Source: Nitrospirota bacterium
GTDB lineage: Bacteria; Nitrospirota; Thermodesulfovibrionia; Thermodesulfovibrionales; Dissulfurispiraceae
Reading direction: 5' to 3'
Length of the DNA: 64,000 nucleotides
Assembly (NCBI GenBank): GCA_016936655.1
Contig: JAFGXL010000001.1
Span: 28,638-92,637 of the forward strand
Shown here: positions 27,447-36,932 of the stretch, piece after piece
Numbering within the stretch: the first letter of the stretch is position 1
Layout of the letters: every line of letters begins with the position of its first letter
The notes under the pieces: model-generated
What the model saw: the letters and a program-made list of their open reading frames with translations, nothing else
The model's database searches: none
Told to the model about the DNA's origin: nothing
Position numbers and translations under genes: made by a program

Positions 27447-29095
27447 GCCTTGTTCCTTTTTGAAAGAGGCATGTGTACTGTTACGCTGGTACCCTTTCCT
27501 TCTGAACCCTCAATGCATATTGTCCCGTTGCAGTGGTATACACGTTCGTTCATGCCAATAATGCCGAAGGAAGAACTGTTTATAAGATCGCTGTCCTTTA
27601 TCCCTATACCATTGTCAGATACTTCGAGCACAAGATTGTTGTTCTGCAGGCTCAGGCATATAGATGCTTCAGTGGCACGTGAATGCTTAGTTATGTTTGT
27701 TATGGTCTCCTGGAATATTCTGAATAGATTGTTCAGCAGAGCCTTGTCCAGATGCAGCTCTTCGTCAGGCAGATTTGTGGAGCACTTTATTCCTGTTCTG
27801 TTCTCAAACTCATCTGCTTCCCACTCTATTGCAGCGCTTATCCCGAGATGGTCAAGCACAGAGGGTCTAAGGTCAGAACATATCTTTTTTATTGACTGAA
27901 TCGTTGAGTTGATAAGGTTCAAGCTTAGCGATATCTTTTTTTTAACTTCCGGATTGTTCTGCAGCCTTGTACTAAGCCATGCCATATCCATTTTAAGCGC
28001 TGTGAGAGACTGCCCGAGCTCATCATGAAGCTCACGAGCTATTCTGGTGCGTTCTTCCTCCCTTGCAGACTGCAGATGCAGCGAGAGTTTTCTTAGCTGC
28101 TCCTTAGATTCTTCGAGTTTTTGATCTGTCAGTTTCTTTTCTGTTATATCGCTCCAGAATGCAGCAACTCCGTCTTTGAGTTTTACAGCCTTCAGGTCGT
28201 ATGCGGCTTCTATTTTGCTATCAAGTGATTCTGCATCATAGCAGATAAATTCTTTGGATATTGGTTTGCCTGTATTGACAATATTTTTAAATTCTTTCAG
28301 CACCTGTCTGCCTGTGCTGAATTTCGTCTCGCTGTTGAAATAGAGGCATGGACAGCTTACAGGGTCTTTCCCTGAGATGTGGGCCTCTTTGTTCATATAT
28401 TCAATCTTGAAGTCCTGTATTTCCCCGCTGTTGTCTCTTACAGCAGAATATATGGCAAAGCATTTTGGTATGTTTTCTACAGCTGTTCTGAAGAGCTCTT
28501 GCATCATTTGAACGCTGTTCTGCATGGTTATCTTTTCAGTAACATTGAATGCATATACGATCAGGCTGTCTATGTTCTGGCCGGTAGACTTTATAGGCTG
28601 TATTGCTATGTCCCAATATCCATGCTTTGAACCTGCTGCTTCCAGAAGCTTTGAATAGAGGGTTACTGATGAGAATGTCTTGAGAGCACGCCTGCATGCC
28701 TGTAGTATTTCCCTGTCCATAAAAAAGCTGAATAGAGCGGTTCCGTCTATGTTGTCGTCTTCAACCATCATCAGCTTTCTGAATGCGGTGTTGCTTTTGA
28801 GAATCTTCAGATGAGTGTCGAGATATACTATTGGTGTCTGTATATGCTCAAAAATGTTCTGGAGCAGAAGATGTGTTTTATACAGTGCATCTTCAAGACT
28901 CAGGAGCTCCTGAAGTTGCGATATATTGGTGAAGCTTGAAGATTCAGTGTCTAAAGCAAGCTTGTTGAAGTCGTGTGAACTTCCGCAGCTCTTGTTTTGT
29001 GTTGATCCAGCATGGGCAGTAACTTTTCTTGTTTTGAGCGAAGACCTTCTTTTTCTGCCCTTCAACAGATTTGTGTCTGTGTTATCAGCAGTCAT
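27443..29095 (-). CDS. PAS-domain sensor histidine kinase (NarX/HisKA_3 type)
   Basis: 550 aa without membrane segments, so a soluble sensor. Two PAS-like domains lie at about 75-190 and 200-315. The HisKA_3 dimerisation helix has phospho-acceptor His in RIARELHDELGQSLTALK (about 357). A HATPase domain follows with ITNITKHSRATEA, VSDNGIGI and FGIIGMNERV. GGAG lies upstream of the ATG. The N-terminal 60 residues are Ser/Lys rich. The signal is unknown; two Cys in the second PAS region (CPCLYF) could respond to redox or metal, but that is speculation. Confidence 0.92.
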   Translation of the reverse strand: MTADNTDTNLLKGRKRRSSLKTRKVTAHAGSTQNKSCGSSHDFNKLALDTESSSFTNISQLQELLSLEDALYKTHLLLQNIFEHIQTPIVYLDTHLKILKSNTAFRKLMMVEDDNIDGTALFSFFMDREILQACRRALKTFSSVTLYSKLLEAAGSKHGYWDIAIQPIKSTGQNIDSLIVYAFNVTEKITMQNSVQMMQELFRTAVENIPKCFAIYSAVRDNSGEIQDFKIEYMNKEAHISGKDPVSCPCLYFNSETKFSTGRQVLKEFKNIVNTGKPISKEFICYDAESLDSKIEAAYDLKAVKLKDGVAAFWSDITEKKLTDQKLEESKEQLRKLSLHLQSAREEERTRIARELHDELGQSLTALKMDMAWLSTRLQNNPEVKKKISLSLNLINSTIQSIKKICSDLRPSVLDHLGISAAIEWEADEFENRTGIKCSTNLPDEELHLDKALLNNLFRIFQETITNITKHSRATEASICLSLQNNNLVLEVSDNGIGIKDSDLINSSSFGIIGMNERVYHCNGTICIEGSEGKGTSVTVHMPLSKRNKA

Positions 29096-29223
29096 AAACT
29101 TCTCCGCAAGTATAAGTTTGTATAAATCAAGGCTTGAGCCGTTAATTTGATCTTGTGGTTATTGGCTTCTGCCTGTAATATAATAAGAATATAATAAATT
29201 AAATAACTAAACAAGGAAAATTT

Positions 29224-30075
29224 ATGCAGTACGAAAATATTGTAACAGGCAACGCCAGGGTTGCCGGAATATTCGGGTTCCCTGTTGAGCATACGCTTTC
29301 TCCATGCATGCAGAACGCAGCGTTTAGGCATCTGGGCATGAATATATGGTATCTTCCATTTCTGGTAAGCCCGGATATGCTGAAAGACGCTGTTTACGGA
29401 CTCAGGGCTATGGGTATGATAGGAGTGAATGTCACTCTTCCTCATAAAGAAAATGTTATACCTATGCTTGATGATGTTGACAGCGAAGCTCTTCATATAG
29501 GAGCCGTAAATACAATAGTCAATGATAACGGAAAGCTCGTAGGATTTAATACAGACGGAAGAGGATTTATGATGTCTCTATCAGAGGCAGGAGTAAGCGC
29601 TGAGGGGAAAAAAGTTCTTATACTCGGAGCAGGAGGCGCGGCAAGGGCTGTAGGGTTTTGCATCTGCAGATATGCTTCAAGGGTTTATATAGCATCCAGG
29701 ACAGCGGCTCGTGCAACAGAATTGTGTTCAAGACTGAATGAGCTCAGGAATAATGCTGAATGTATAAGTATGAATAATGCGGAATCAATGGATATGCTTG
29801 CTGAAACAAATATTATTATCAACACAACGCCGCTAGGGCTCAAAGACGAAGATCCTCCGCCTATTAATGTCTCGGGTATATCCGAAAGGCATGTTGTCTG
29901 CGATCTCATTTACAGAAAAACCGGACTGCTTAAAGAAGCAGAAAAAAAAGGCTCAAAGACGATTGATGGCTCAGGAATGCTGCTATGGCAGGGCGCTATC
30001 TCATTTGAGTTATGGACAGGCCGAAAGGCTCCTGTTGATGTAATGAGGCATGCATTGCTAAATAAATCCTGCTGA
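29224..30075 (+). CDS. aroE: Shikimate dehydrogenase
   Basis: Reduces 3-dehydroshikimate with NADPH in the shikimate pathway. The substrate site includes HTLSPCMQN and NVTLPHKENVIP (catalytic Lys and Asp region). The nucleotide-binding loop is LILGAGGAARAVGF (about 132-145), and NTTPLGL and DLIYRKTGLL are in family positions. 283 aa. AAGGAAA upstream; two TATAAT boxes lie at 29179-29184 and 29190-29195. Confidence 0.96.
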   Translation: MQYENIVTGNARVAGIFGFPVEHTLSPCMQNAAFRHLGMNIWYLPFLVSPDMLKDAVYGLRAMGMIGVNVTLPHKENVIPMLDDVDSEALHIGAVNTIVNDNGKLVGFNTDGRGFMMSLSEAGVSAEGKKVLILGAGGAARAVGFCICRYASRVYIASRTAARATELCSRLNELRNNAECISMNNAESMDMLAETNIIINTTPLGLKDEDPPPINVSGISERHVVCDLIYRKTGLLKEAEKKGSKTIDGSGMLLWQGAISFELWTGRKAPVDVMRHALLNKSC

Positions 30076-30156
30076 TTAAGAAAAAATTAAGCTGACTCTC
30101 TAAATTTGGCATGTTTATTGCCTTTACAGGCTTATGCCCTTGTGTTAATATGGAGT

Positions 30157-30663
30157 ATGAAAAGGGCTATGTTTTTTGCAGTTTCTGTTTTCCTTTTAGG
30201 AATATTCGCATTCTATTTTAACCAGGACAGAGACATGAAGGCCGGCATAAAGATGTCAGAATTGTCTTTTATGGACGAAGTCAGCATAACCCAGAGGAAG
30301 GCTGGTGTGCACAAATGGACTCTCAATTCCGACAGGGCTACGTTCATAAGCGACAACGATGTAAGGCTGCATGGAGTAAAGATTGATTTTCCTGAGCGTG
30401 GACTTGTTCTCACATCTGATACCGGAATGTACCAGATGGCTACAAAAAATCTCTCAGTAGAAGGTAATATCAAGGCTGCTGCAAAAGATTACGATATAGT
30501 GGCAAAAAAGCTTATCTGGGATTCAGAGAAGCAGGAGATAACATCTGACAACAAGGTTAACATTGTTGGAAAGAGGTTTAATGTGGTTGGCGACAAACTT
30601 GAGGCTACTGCTGACAAGGCAAAACTTTTAAATAATGTAAAGGCGATATTTTATGGAAAATAA
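30157..30663 (+). CDS. lptC: LPS export protein LptC
   Basis: 168 aa with a single N-terminal membrane segment (about 4-20) and a periplasmic beta-jellyroll LptC/YrbK-like domain. Its place directly before lptA and lptB supports the call. I choose the ATG at 30157, with GGAG just upstream, over an in-frame start 17 codons earlier. It bridges inner-membrane LptBFG to LptA. It overlaps lptA by 11 bases. Confidence 0.82.
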   Translation: MKRAMFFAVSVFLLGIFAFYFNQDRDMKAGIKMSELSFMDEVSITQRKAGVHKWTLNSDRATFISDNDVRLHGVKIDFPERGLVLTSDTGMYQMATKNLSVEGNIKAAAKDYDIVAKKLIWDSEKQEITSDNKVNIVGKRFNVVGDKLEATADKAKLLNNVKAIFYGK

Positions 30664-31192
30664 AATAAGATTAGGCAAAGCAGTTATCTCGTTTGCAGCA
30701 GCTGCCGCAATTCTTCTTTCATATGCTGCTGGTTATTCTTCAGCTGCTGAAGACAAGAAGAAACAGACTGGCGCATCTTCATCAGAGCCGGTTGTTATAA
30801 CATCCACTACTTTGAGCGCAGACAACAAGGCAAGAGTGGCTGTGTTTGAGGGGGCTGTAGTTGCAAAAAAAGGTGAAATGACTATGTTTTCTGACAAGAT
30901 GACAGTCTATTATTCTGACGAGCAGAGTGGCAGCTCAATAACAAAGATTGATTCAGAAGGTCATGTAAAGGTGATTAAGGGTGATCGGGTTATAACATCA
31001 AAGGCAGCGACATATCTTGCTGAGCCTGAAGAGAAGATTATTTTCACTGGAAACCCCAGGGCATCTGAAGGCCAGAATGTTGTTACAGGCACAAAGATGA
31101 CATATTTTATGAAGGATGACCGCTCAATTGTTGAGAACAGCAAGGTTTTTATAGTCAACAAAGGCAGCAGCAAGACTGGCCTCAATAGATAA
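30653..31192 (+). CDS. lptA: LPS transport periplasmic protein LptA
   Basis: 179 aa. A signal peptide (about 1-32, ending SSAAED) is followed by an OstA-like jellyroll with ITSTTLSADNKARVAVFEG and GEMTMFSDKMTVYY. LptA forms the periplasmic filament that carries LPS to the outer membrane. It sits between lptC and lptB as in most Gram-negatives. Confidence 0.9.
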   Translation: MENKIRLGKAVISFAAAAAILLSYAAGYSSAAEDKKKQTGASSSEPVVITSTTLSADNKARVAVFEGAVVAKKGEMTMFSDKMTVYYSDEQSGSSITKIDSEGHVKVIKGDRVITSKAATYLAEPEEKIIFTGNPRASEGQNVVTGTKMTYFMKDDRSIVENSKVFIVNKGSSKTGLNR

Positions 31193-31225
31193 GTCTTAAA
31201 TAAAGTTTTTTAAGCAAGGAGAGTT

Positions 31226-32041
31226 ATGACTCGCCATTGCCTCGATATCAGAAATCTCTGTAAATCATACGGTAAAAGACGCGTTGTTAAGGGTGTGAAT
31301 CTCTCTGTTAATACAGGCGAGATAATAGGGCTGCTAGGTCCTAATGGCGCCGGCAAAACAACGACTTTTTATATGATTACAGGCATGATAAGGCCTGAGG
31401 ATGGTGACATCACATTTGACGGTTCCGGTATCGGCAGACTGCCTATGTACATGCGCGCCAGAAAGGGTATCGGCTATCTTCCTCAGGAGCCATCCATATT
31501 CAGAAAGCTTACAGTCAGACAGAACCTAAAGGCAGTGCTTGAGCTGAGGGGAACAGATCATCTGTGGCAGGATACTCAGGATGCCGAAGATGAGCAAGTC
31601 AAAGAGTTTTTCCAGAGCGATACTGACAAGAAGCACTTCCTTGGAATTGATGAAGAGGTTGAAAAGCTGCTTGAAGAGTTTAACCTTAGAAACTTCTCAG
31701 ACAGGGACGGCTACAGACTTTCTGGAGGAGAGCGGCGCAGGGCAGAGATCGCAAGGGCAATAGCACTCAGGCCGGCCTTTATGCTTTTTGATGAGCCTTT
31801 TGCAGGAATTGATCCTATTGCTATCATAGAACTTAAAAAAATGATGACTTATCTTAAGACAAAAGGACTCGGAATACTAATAACAGATCATAATGTAAGA
31901 GAGACTCTTTCGATAACAGACAGAGCCTATATAATAAGCGACGGAACTGTTTTGGCTGAAGGCACACCAGAGATTCTTGTCAAGAATCAAGAGGTGCGGC
32001 AAGCATATCTTGGAGAGGGGTTCAGTTTAGATGGCGCTTGA
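31226..32041 (+). CDS. lptB: LPS export ABC transporter ATP-binding protein LptB
   Basis: Walker A is GPNGAGKTTT (about 38-47), the signature LSGGERRRAEIARAIA, and Walker B FMLFDEPFAGIDP, with the LptB-typical sequence ITDHNVRETL. At 271 aa it is about 30 residues longer than E. coli LptB because of an acidic insertion at about 112-140. It powers LPS extraction from the inner membrane. It overlaps rpoN by 11 bases, as in many bacteria. Confidence 0.95.
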   Translation: MTRHCLDIRNLCKSYGKRRVVKGVNLSVNTGEIIGLLGPNGAGKTTTFYMITGMIRPEDGDITFDGSGIGRLPMYMRARKGIGYLPQEPSIFRKLTVRQNLKAVLELRGTDHLWQDTQDAEDEQVKEFFQSDTDKKHFLGIDEEVEKLLEEFNLRNFSDRDGYRLSGGERRRAEIARAIALRPAFMLFDEPFAGIDPIAIIELKKMMTYLKTKGLGILITDHNVRETLSITDRAYIISDGTVLAEGTPEILVKNQEVRQAYLGEGFSLDGA

Positions 32042-33698
32042 AAACAGACTAGATCTAAGGTTAAGCCAGAGGCTGATACTAACGCCTCAGCTTCAGCAGG
32101 CTATCAAGCTGCTGCAGATGCCCCAGCTTGAGCTTGCTCAGGCGCTGAATCAGGAACTTATAGAAAATCCTTTTCTGGAAGAAATTCTTGACGAACAAGA
32201 GATCGGCAGACCTTCTGAAGAAGAAAACATCGATTTCAGAGACTATCAGCGTGATGAAGGCAGAGAGGTCTCATTCGAAGAGTTCAGCTCCTTTTCTGTA
32301 GATGAGTATTTTGATGAAAGGGGAAGCGACGGAAGAGATCTAGGGTATTTTAGCGCAGGCATGGAGGAGCAGCCGTCTTATGAGCTCTTCTACTCAAGAC
32401 AGCCAGATATGGCAGACCATCTTATATGGCAGCTGAGACTCAGTGATGCGGATGATGAAATACGAAAGGCAGCAGAAGCTGTTATAGGAAATATAGATGA
32501 AGACGGTTATCTAAGGGCTACTGATGAAGAGATCTCTTCATCAATCAATGCTGATCTGAATGTTGTGCGGGCGGCTGTTGATCTGGTGCGCGGATTTGAT
32601 CCAGCCGGAGTTGCTGCCAGAGATCTGAAAGAGTGTCTGCTGCTCCAGATTAAAAGGCTGGATATAGAAGGCTCTCTTGCTGAGAAGATCGTACTAGAGA
32701 ACATGGATGATCTTCAGAAGAGAAAATACAGCGCTATAGCCAAGCAGCATGGAGCAGAGCTAAGTGAAGTTATGGGCGCTGTAAAAGTTATTGAAGGACT
32801 TGACCCCAGACCGGGCAGCAGCCTTTCCAATGCTGAGGTCAGCTATGTTGTGCCTGATGTTTTCATAACCAGTGCAGAGGACGAGTTACATATAAGGCTT
32901 AATGATGAACATATTCCGAGACTCTGCATAAACAGAAGGCTGATACTGACAACAGACGAAAAGGAGTATCTTAAGGGACTCATCCATTCAGCATTTACTG
33001 AAGATCATATAACTGCACAGTCTGACACAGGTGTTTTAAAGAGGGTGCTTAAGCGGCTCTCCGCAGACAAGGTAAGCCTAGTATTTTCGATTAAACAGGA
33101 TGAACGCGATTTTCTAAAACAACTTATGCCCAACCCTGATGAGCAGAGCTCTGTTAATCTTGATATGCTTCCTGAAAAACTCGGACAGTGTCCGGAACTT
33201 AATCAGGATGAAAAAGGATTTTTAAAAGACAAATTCAGGGTAGCAAATGAACTTATTGAGGGAATAAATCAGAGGAGCAAGACTATTTACAAGGTTTCTG
33301 AAAGCATACTGAAATTCCAGAAAGATTTTTTCGAAAAGGGCAAGCAGTTTGTAAAGCCGCTTAATCTGAAAGATGTTGCTGCTGATATAGGCATGCATGA
33401 AAGCACAATCAGCAGGGTTACATCCAACAAGTTCCTTGCTTGCGATCATGGAGTATTTCCTTTCAGGTTTTTCTTCTCCAGTGCTATACACTCTCAGGAT
33501 GGAGATGTATCATCAACTTTGGTGAAGGATTTAATACGCAAGGCAATCGCTGATGAAAATCCGCTCAAACCGATGAGCGATCAGATGATAGCGGACAGCC
33601 TTAAGGCGCAGAGTATAAATATAGCGAGAAGGACAGTCGCTAAATACAGGGAGGAGCTAAAAATACCTTCGCAGAGTCAGAGAAAAAGATTTTCATAA
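32031..33698 (+). CDS. rpoN: RNA polymerase sigma-54 factor
   Basis: Region I is glutamine/leucine-rich with TPQLQQAIKLLQMPQLEL. Region II is acidic. The core-binding domain and a helix-turn-helix (DVAADIGMHESTISRVTSNK) precede the RpoN box ARRTVAKYRE at about 532-541. 555 aa; an insertion of about 80 residues in the middle (about 315-400) makes it slightly longer than usual. The lptB-rpoN-hpf-rapZ order matches proteobacterial rpoN operons. Confidence 0.95.
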   Translation: MALENRLDLRLSQRLILTPQLQQAIKLLQMPQLELAQALNQELIENPFLEEILDEQEIGRPSEEENIDFRDYQRDEGREVSFEEFSSFSVDEYFDERGSDGRDLGYFSAGMEEQPSYELFYSRQPDMADHLIWQLRLSDADDEIRKAAEAVIGNIDEDGYLRATDEEISSSINADLNVVRAAVDLVRGFDPAGVAARDLKECLLLQIKRLDIEGSLAEKIVLENMDDLQKRKYSAIAKQHGAELSEVMGAVKVIEGLDPRPGSSLSNAEVSYVVPDVFITSAEDELHIRLNDEHIPRLCINRRLILTTDEKEYLKGLIHSAFTEDHITAQSDTGVLKRVLKRLSADKVSLVFSIKQDERDFLKQLMPNPDEQSSVNLDMLPEKLGQCPELNQDEKGFLKDKFRVANELIEGINQRSKTIYKVSESILKFQKDFFEKGKQFVKPLNLKDVAADIGMHESTISRVTSNKFLACDHGVFPFRFFFSSAIHSQDGDVSSTLVKDLIRKAIADENPLKPMSDQMIADSLKAQSINIARRTVAKYREELKIPSQSQRKRFS

Positions 33699-33741
33699 TG
33701 CACAAATGGCAGTTAAATAAAATATTATCCGGAGGTAATAA

Positions 33742-34266
33742 ATGAACATAGTTGTGAGCGGTCGTCATCTTGAAATTACACAGGCTTTGAAGAATTATTC
33801 TGAAGAGAAGATCGGGATACTCGAAAAGTATGTGTCCAATATAACAGAGGCACAGGTAACTCTAAGTGTAGAGAAAAAGTACAGGCAGAAGGCAGAGGTT
33901 TTATTAAAAGTTAATGGGATGATGATACAGGCTGAGTCGATAACCGAAGACATATACGCTGCTTTAGACGAGGTCTCTGAAAAGCTCGAAAAGCAGATAA
34001 AGAAGTACAAGGAAAAGATGAAGGACTTCCGCAAGGGCGGAGACAAAAAGATCGTACCTGAAACATCCGCTGCTTCTGACCCTGAGTTTGGAATAATTAA
34101 GAGAAAAAAATTCGCAATGAAGCCGATGAGTCCTGAAGAGGCTGTTGACCAGATGGAACTTATGGACAAGGACTTCTTTATATTTTCAAACAGCGCAACA
34201 AGCGAGTTTAATGTTGTTTACAAGCGCAAAGACGGCAACTTTGGTCTTATAGAGCCGGTTAAATAA
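33742..34266 (+). CDS. hpf: Ribosome hibernation promoting factor, long form
   Basis: 174 aa. The N-terminal S30AE domain (about 1-100) starts MNIVVSGRHLEITQALKNY. The C-terminal domain (about 115-174) has MSPEEAVDQMELMDKDFFIF, marking the long form that dimerises ribosomes into 100S particles without RMF. GGAGG precedes the ATG, and the stop shares one base with the rapZ start. Confidence 0.94.
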   Translation: MNIVVSGRHLEITQALKNYSEEKIGILEKYVSNITEAQVTLSVEKKYRQKAEVLLKVNGMMIQAESITEDIYAALDEVSEKLEKQIKKYKEKMKDFRKGGDKKIVPETSAASDPEFGIIKRKKFAMKPMSPEEAVDQMELMDKDFFIFSNSATSEFNVVYKRKDGNFGLIEPVK

Positions 34267-35177
34267 TGCCCGGCAAAAAACTTAAGGTAACAATCGTCAG
34301 CGGGCTCTCGGGTGCAGGCAAGACTGTCGCACTGAGAGCCCTTGAAGATATCGGATACTTCTGCATAGACAATCTTCCGGTTGGTCTTATAGAGCCCCTT
34401 ATGCGTACACTTCGGGCTGGAAATAGCGCTCAACATATAGGCATTGGCATAGACATAAGGGAAAAGCATTTTTTGCAGGATGGATACAGGATAATATCTG
34501 ATCTGAAAAAGCACAATAATGTTGATGTTGTATTCCTTGAGGCAGAAAGCGAGGTGATAGTAAGACGCTACAAAGAGACCAGAAGACCTCACCCAATGCT
34601 TACAAATACTTCAGGACATTCAGAAAACAGGGGCGTTGAAAATATACCGGCAGATATTTTTGAGGCTGTTAATACTGAGAAGAATCTTCTGTCAATACTC
34701 AGGGATTCTGCAGACAGAATAATAGATACAACACCGTTAAGTCCGCATCAGCTTAGGCAGATGGTAATCTCCATATATGGAGGAGCAAGCCCTGAAAAGG
34801 GGATAAATGTTTCGGTAATCTCATTTGGCTACAAGTTTGGAGTTCCCCAGAACCTTGATCTTCTCTTCGATACCCGTTTTCTTCCCAACCCATACTTTGT
34901 ACCAGAATTAAAAGACCTGAAGGGCGTGGATAACGAGGTTGCTGACTTTGTGCTCGGCTGCCCGGAGACTGTAGAGTACATAAGCAGAATCAAATCCATG
35001 CTCGATTTTATAATTCCTTTGAATATAAAAGAGGGTAAATCCTATCTAGTGATCGGCATCGGTTGTACAGGAGGAAGACACCGTTCAACAGTTGTAGCGC
35101 AGCAGATAGCTAATCATCTCAAGGAAAATCTGGGAGTTGATACAACAATAATTCATAGAGATATGGATGCAGCCTAG
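34266..35177 (+). CDS. rapZ: RapZ-family nucleotide-binding protein
   Basis: Walker A GLSGAGKTVALRALEDIG (about 14-31), then CIDNLPVGLI. The C-terminal domain has SFGYKFGVPQ, DTRFLPNPY and IGIGCTGGRHRSTV. 303 aa is about 18 longer than E. coli RapZ because of an insertion near 108-125. Members bind small RNAs or UDP-GlcNAc-linked ligands; here its position behind rpoN and hpf is the only context. Confidence 0.92.
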   Translation: MPGKKLKVTIVSGLSGAGKTVALRALEDIGYFCIDNLPVGLIEPLMRTLRAGNSAQHIGIGIDIREKHFLQDGYRIISDLKKHNNVDVVFLEAESEVIVRRYKETRRPHPMLTNTSGHSENRGVENIPADIFEAVNTEKNLLSILRDSADRIIDTTPLSPHQLRQMVISIYGGASPEKGINVSVISFGYKFGVPQNLDLLFDTRFLPNPYFVPELKDLKGVDNEVADFVLGCPETVEYISRIKSMLDFIIPLNIKEGKSYLVIGIGCTGGRHRSTVVAQQIANHLKENLGVDTTIIHRDMDAA

Positions 35178-35241
35178 CTGCTTGTTATATCTCTGAAAAA
35201 TTTTACGGCTGCACAGTATCAGTCTGGCACGGATTTATTTC

Positions 35242-35270
35242 TTGACAAATAAAAAGAGTCTATGTTAATT
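35242..35270 (+). promoter_or_regulatory. Putative sigma-70 promoter of the ATP synthase operon
   Basis: A consensus TTGACA at 35242-35247 and TTAATT at 35265-35270 are separated by 17 bases. This lies in the 189-base gap before the b' gene and gives a leader of about 90 bases. Confidence 0.6.
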
Positions 35271-35366
35271 TTCTGACTATATTTTCAACCTCGCTTTAGC
35301 TTAGTAAACATCAATAAACAAAAAGCTGCTCAGTAATAAAAATAAAGCAGCGGAGGTTAACGGGAA

Positions 35367-35786
35367 ATGCTTGAGTTCAACAGCTGGTTTTTTGTTCTGC
35401 TTGCCAATTTTCTTTTTCTTATCTTTATTCTCAATATAATTTTATTCAAACCACTCGCGCACATTCTTAAACAGCGCCAGGATACTATCAACGACGCTCT
35501 TCATACAGCCAAAGATATGAATGCCAAAAAGGAAGATGCCCTGTCCAAGATGAATGCTGAGCTTCAGCAGGCAAGGATCAAGGCAAGAGAGGCCTATAAC
35601 ACGCTTCGCGAACAGGGGCTTTCATATCAGAAGGATTCAATATCAAAGGCTGAATCAGAAGCTTTGGTAATCATAGAGGCTGCAAGAGCAGAGATAAGAA
35701 AAGAGTCTGAAAAGGCCAGGACAGCATTAAGGTCAGATATAGACAGGTTCTCTGAAGAAATAGTAAATAAACTCGTTAAGGTATAA
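35367..35786 (+). CDS. atpF': F-type ATP synthase subunit b'
   Basis: 139 aa: one N-terminal membrane helix (about 8-30) followed by a long charged coiled coil. This is the peripheral stalk subunit. Presence of two different b-type subunits in tandem (b' then b) is known from cyanobacteria, some alphaproteobacteria and Nitrospirota-type operons. GCGGAGG upstream. Confidence 0.85.
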   Translation: MLEFNSWFFVLLANFLFLIFILNIILFKPLAHILKQRQDTINDALHTAKDMNAKKEDALSKMNAELQQARIKAREAYNTLREQGLSYQKDSISKAESEALVIIEAARAEIRKESEKARTALRSDIDRFSEEIVNKLVKV

Positions 35787-36392
35787 ATGGATATGACAAA
35801 ACTGGAAATTAAAAACTTTTTTGCTAAGGCTGTCAGCAGCGCTCTGATGGTTGCTGCGATATTTTTTGTTCCTGCATTTGCTATTGCAGCAGGCGGAGAA
35901 GGCCATGTGGATAATTCGGTAATGGCTTGGGTCTGGAGGCTGCTCAACTTCGGCATACTGGTTTTTATACTTGTTAAGTTTCTCGGTAAGCCTATGAGAG
36001 GCTACTTTCAGCAGAGAAAAGAACTTATCGAAAAGAGCATTCGCGAGTCACAGGAGGCAAAGGAGCTCGCTCTAAAGGCGCTTGCTGAGGTAGAGGAAAG
36101 GCTAAAGCTTAAGGACAGTGAGGTTCAGGCTGTTGTTTCTAATGCCGAGGCATCCGGACATAAAGAAAAAGAGAGAATTATTGCTGAAGCTGAAGAGCTG
36201 AAGGCTAAAATACTTGAGCAGGCAAAGTCCAATATAGCTTACGAAACCAGACTGGCAAAGGATGCTATAAGAGCTGAGGCTGTTGAAGCAGCTATGCAGA
36301 TGGCTGAAGAGAAGATTAAACAGAGGCTTTCCAAGGAAGATCAGGAGAAGCTGCTTTCAGACTCCTTCAAAAAACTGGAGGCGAGAAATTGA
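35787..36392 (+). CDS. atpF: F-type ATP synthase subunit b
   Basis: 201 aa. An N-terminal hydrophobic segment (about 17-35, possibly a cleaved signal) is followed by a second membrane helix (about 50-68) and a long alpha-helical stalk. It starts directly after the b' stop. It overlaps atpH by four bases. Confidence 0.88.
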   Translation: MDMTKLEIKNFFAKAVSSALMVAAIFFVPAFAIAAGGEGHVDNSVMAWVWRLLNFGILVFILVKFLGKPMRGYFQQRKELIEKSIRESQEAKELALKALAEVEERLKLKDSEVQAVVSNAEASGHKEKERIIAEAEELKAKILEQAKSNIAYETRLAKDAIRAEAVEAAMQMAEEKIKQRLSKEDQEKLLSDSFKKLEARN

Positions 36393-36928
36393 AAAAAGTT
36401 AAAGGCATAAAGAAGTACGCAAGACAGTTTATAAAAGGCGTTGAGCAGGACAGGCTCGAGAGTGCCATATCTGCAATATCTGCAATAGCCTCCAAGATGG
36501 AGACAGACAAAAAGTTTCGAAGCATGCTCGCTGCACCTGTATTTAATGATTCAGAAAAATCAAAAGTTATAGATGTTCTTTCAGCCGATATGAAGCTTTC
36601 CGATAAGACAGCAGCATATATCAAATACGTTTCTGAAATTAAGGCTATCTCCGCACTGCCCGAAATAAGCAGGGCAATTCAGGATATCTATCTGGAGATG
36701 AACAACAAGGTTAGGGCTGTTGTGACAACCGCTGTGCCTGTTGCCACCTCTTTAAGAGACGAGATGGCTTTATCAATAAGCAAAATTACAGGCAAGGCGG
36801 TTGATGCAGAGTTTGCTGTTGACCCTTCTCTGCTTGGAGGCGTAACAGTTAAAGTAGGCAGCAAAATGTATGACAGCAGCATAAAAGGCCAATTAGGGCT
36901 ATTAAAAGATAAGCTTATAAAGGGGTGA
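36389..36928 (+). CDS. atpH: F-type ATP synthase subunit delta
   Basis: 179 aa. The N-terminal helical domain opens [19 protein letters not shown] and the C-terminal part contains [20 protein letters not shown], the family signature. It links the peripheral stalk to F1. Four bases before atpA. Confidence 0.93.
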   Translation: MKKVKGIKKYARQFIKGVEQDRLESAISAISAIASKMETDKKFRSMLAAPVFNDSEKSKVIDVLSADMKLSDKTAAYIKYVSEIKAISALPEISRAIQDIYLEMNNKVRAVVTTAVPVATSLRDEMALSISKITGKAVDAEFAVDPSLLGGVTVKVGSKMYDSSIKGQLGLLKDKLIKG

Positions 36929-36932
36929 TCTG

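Noticed and set aside
35367..36392. Duplication of atpF as an assembly artefact
   Set aside because: The two b-type proteins differ throughout in sequence and length; b' plus b is a known arrangement.
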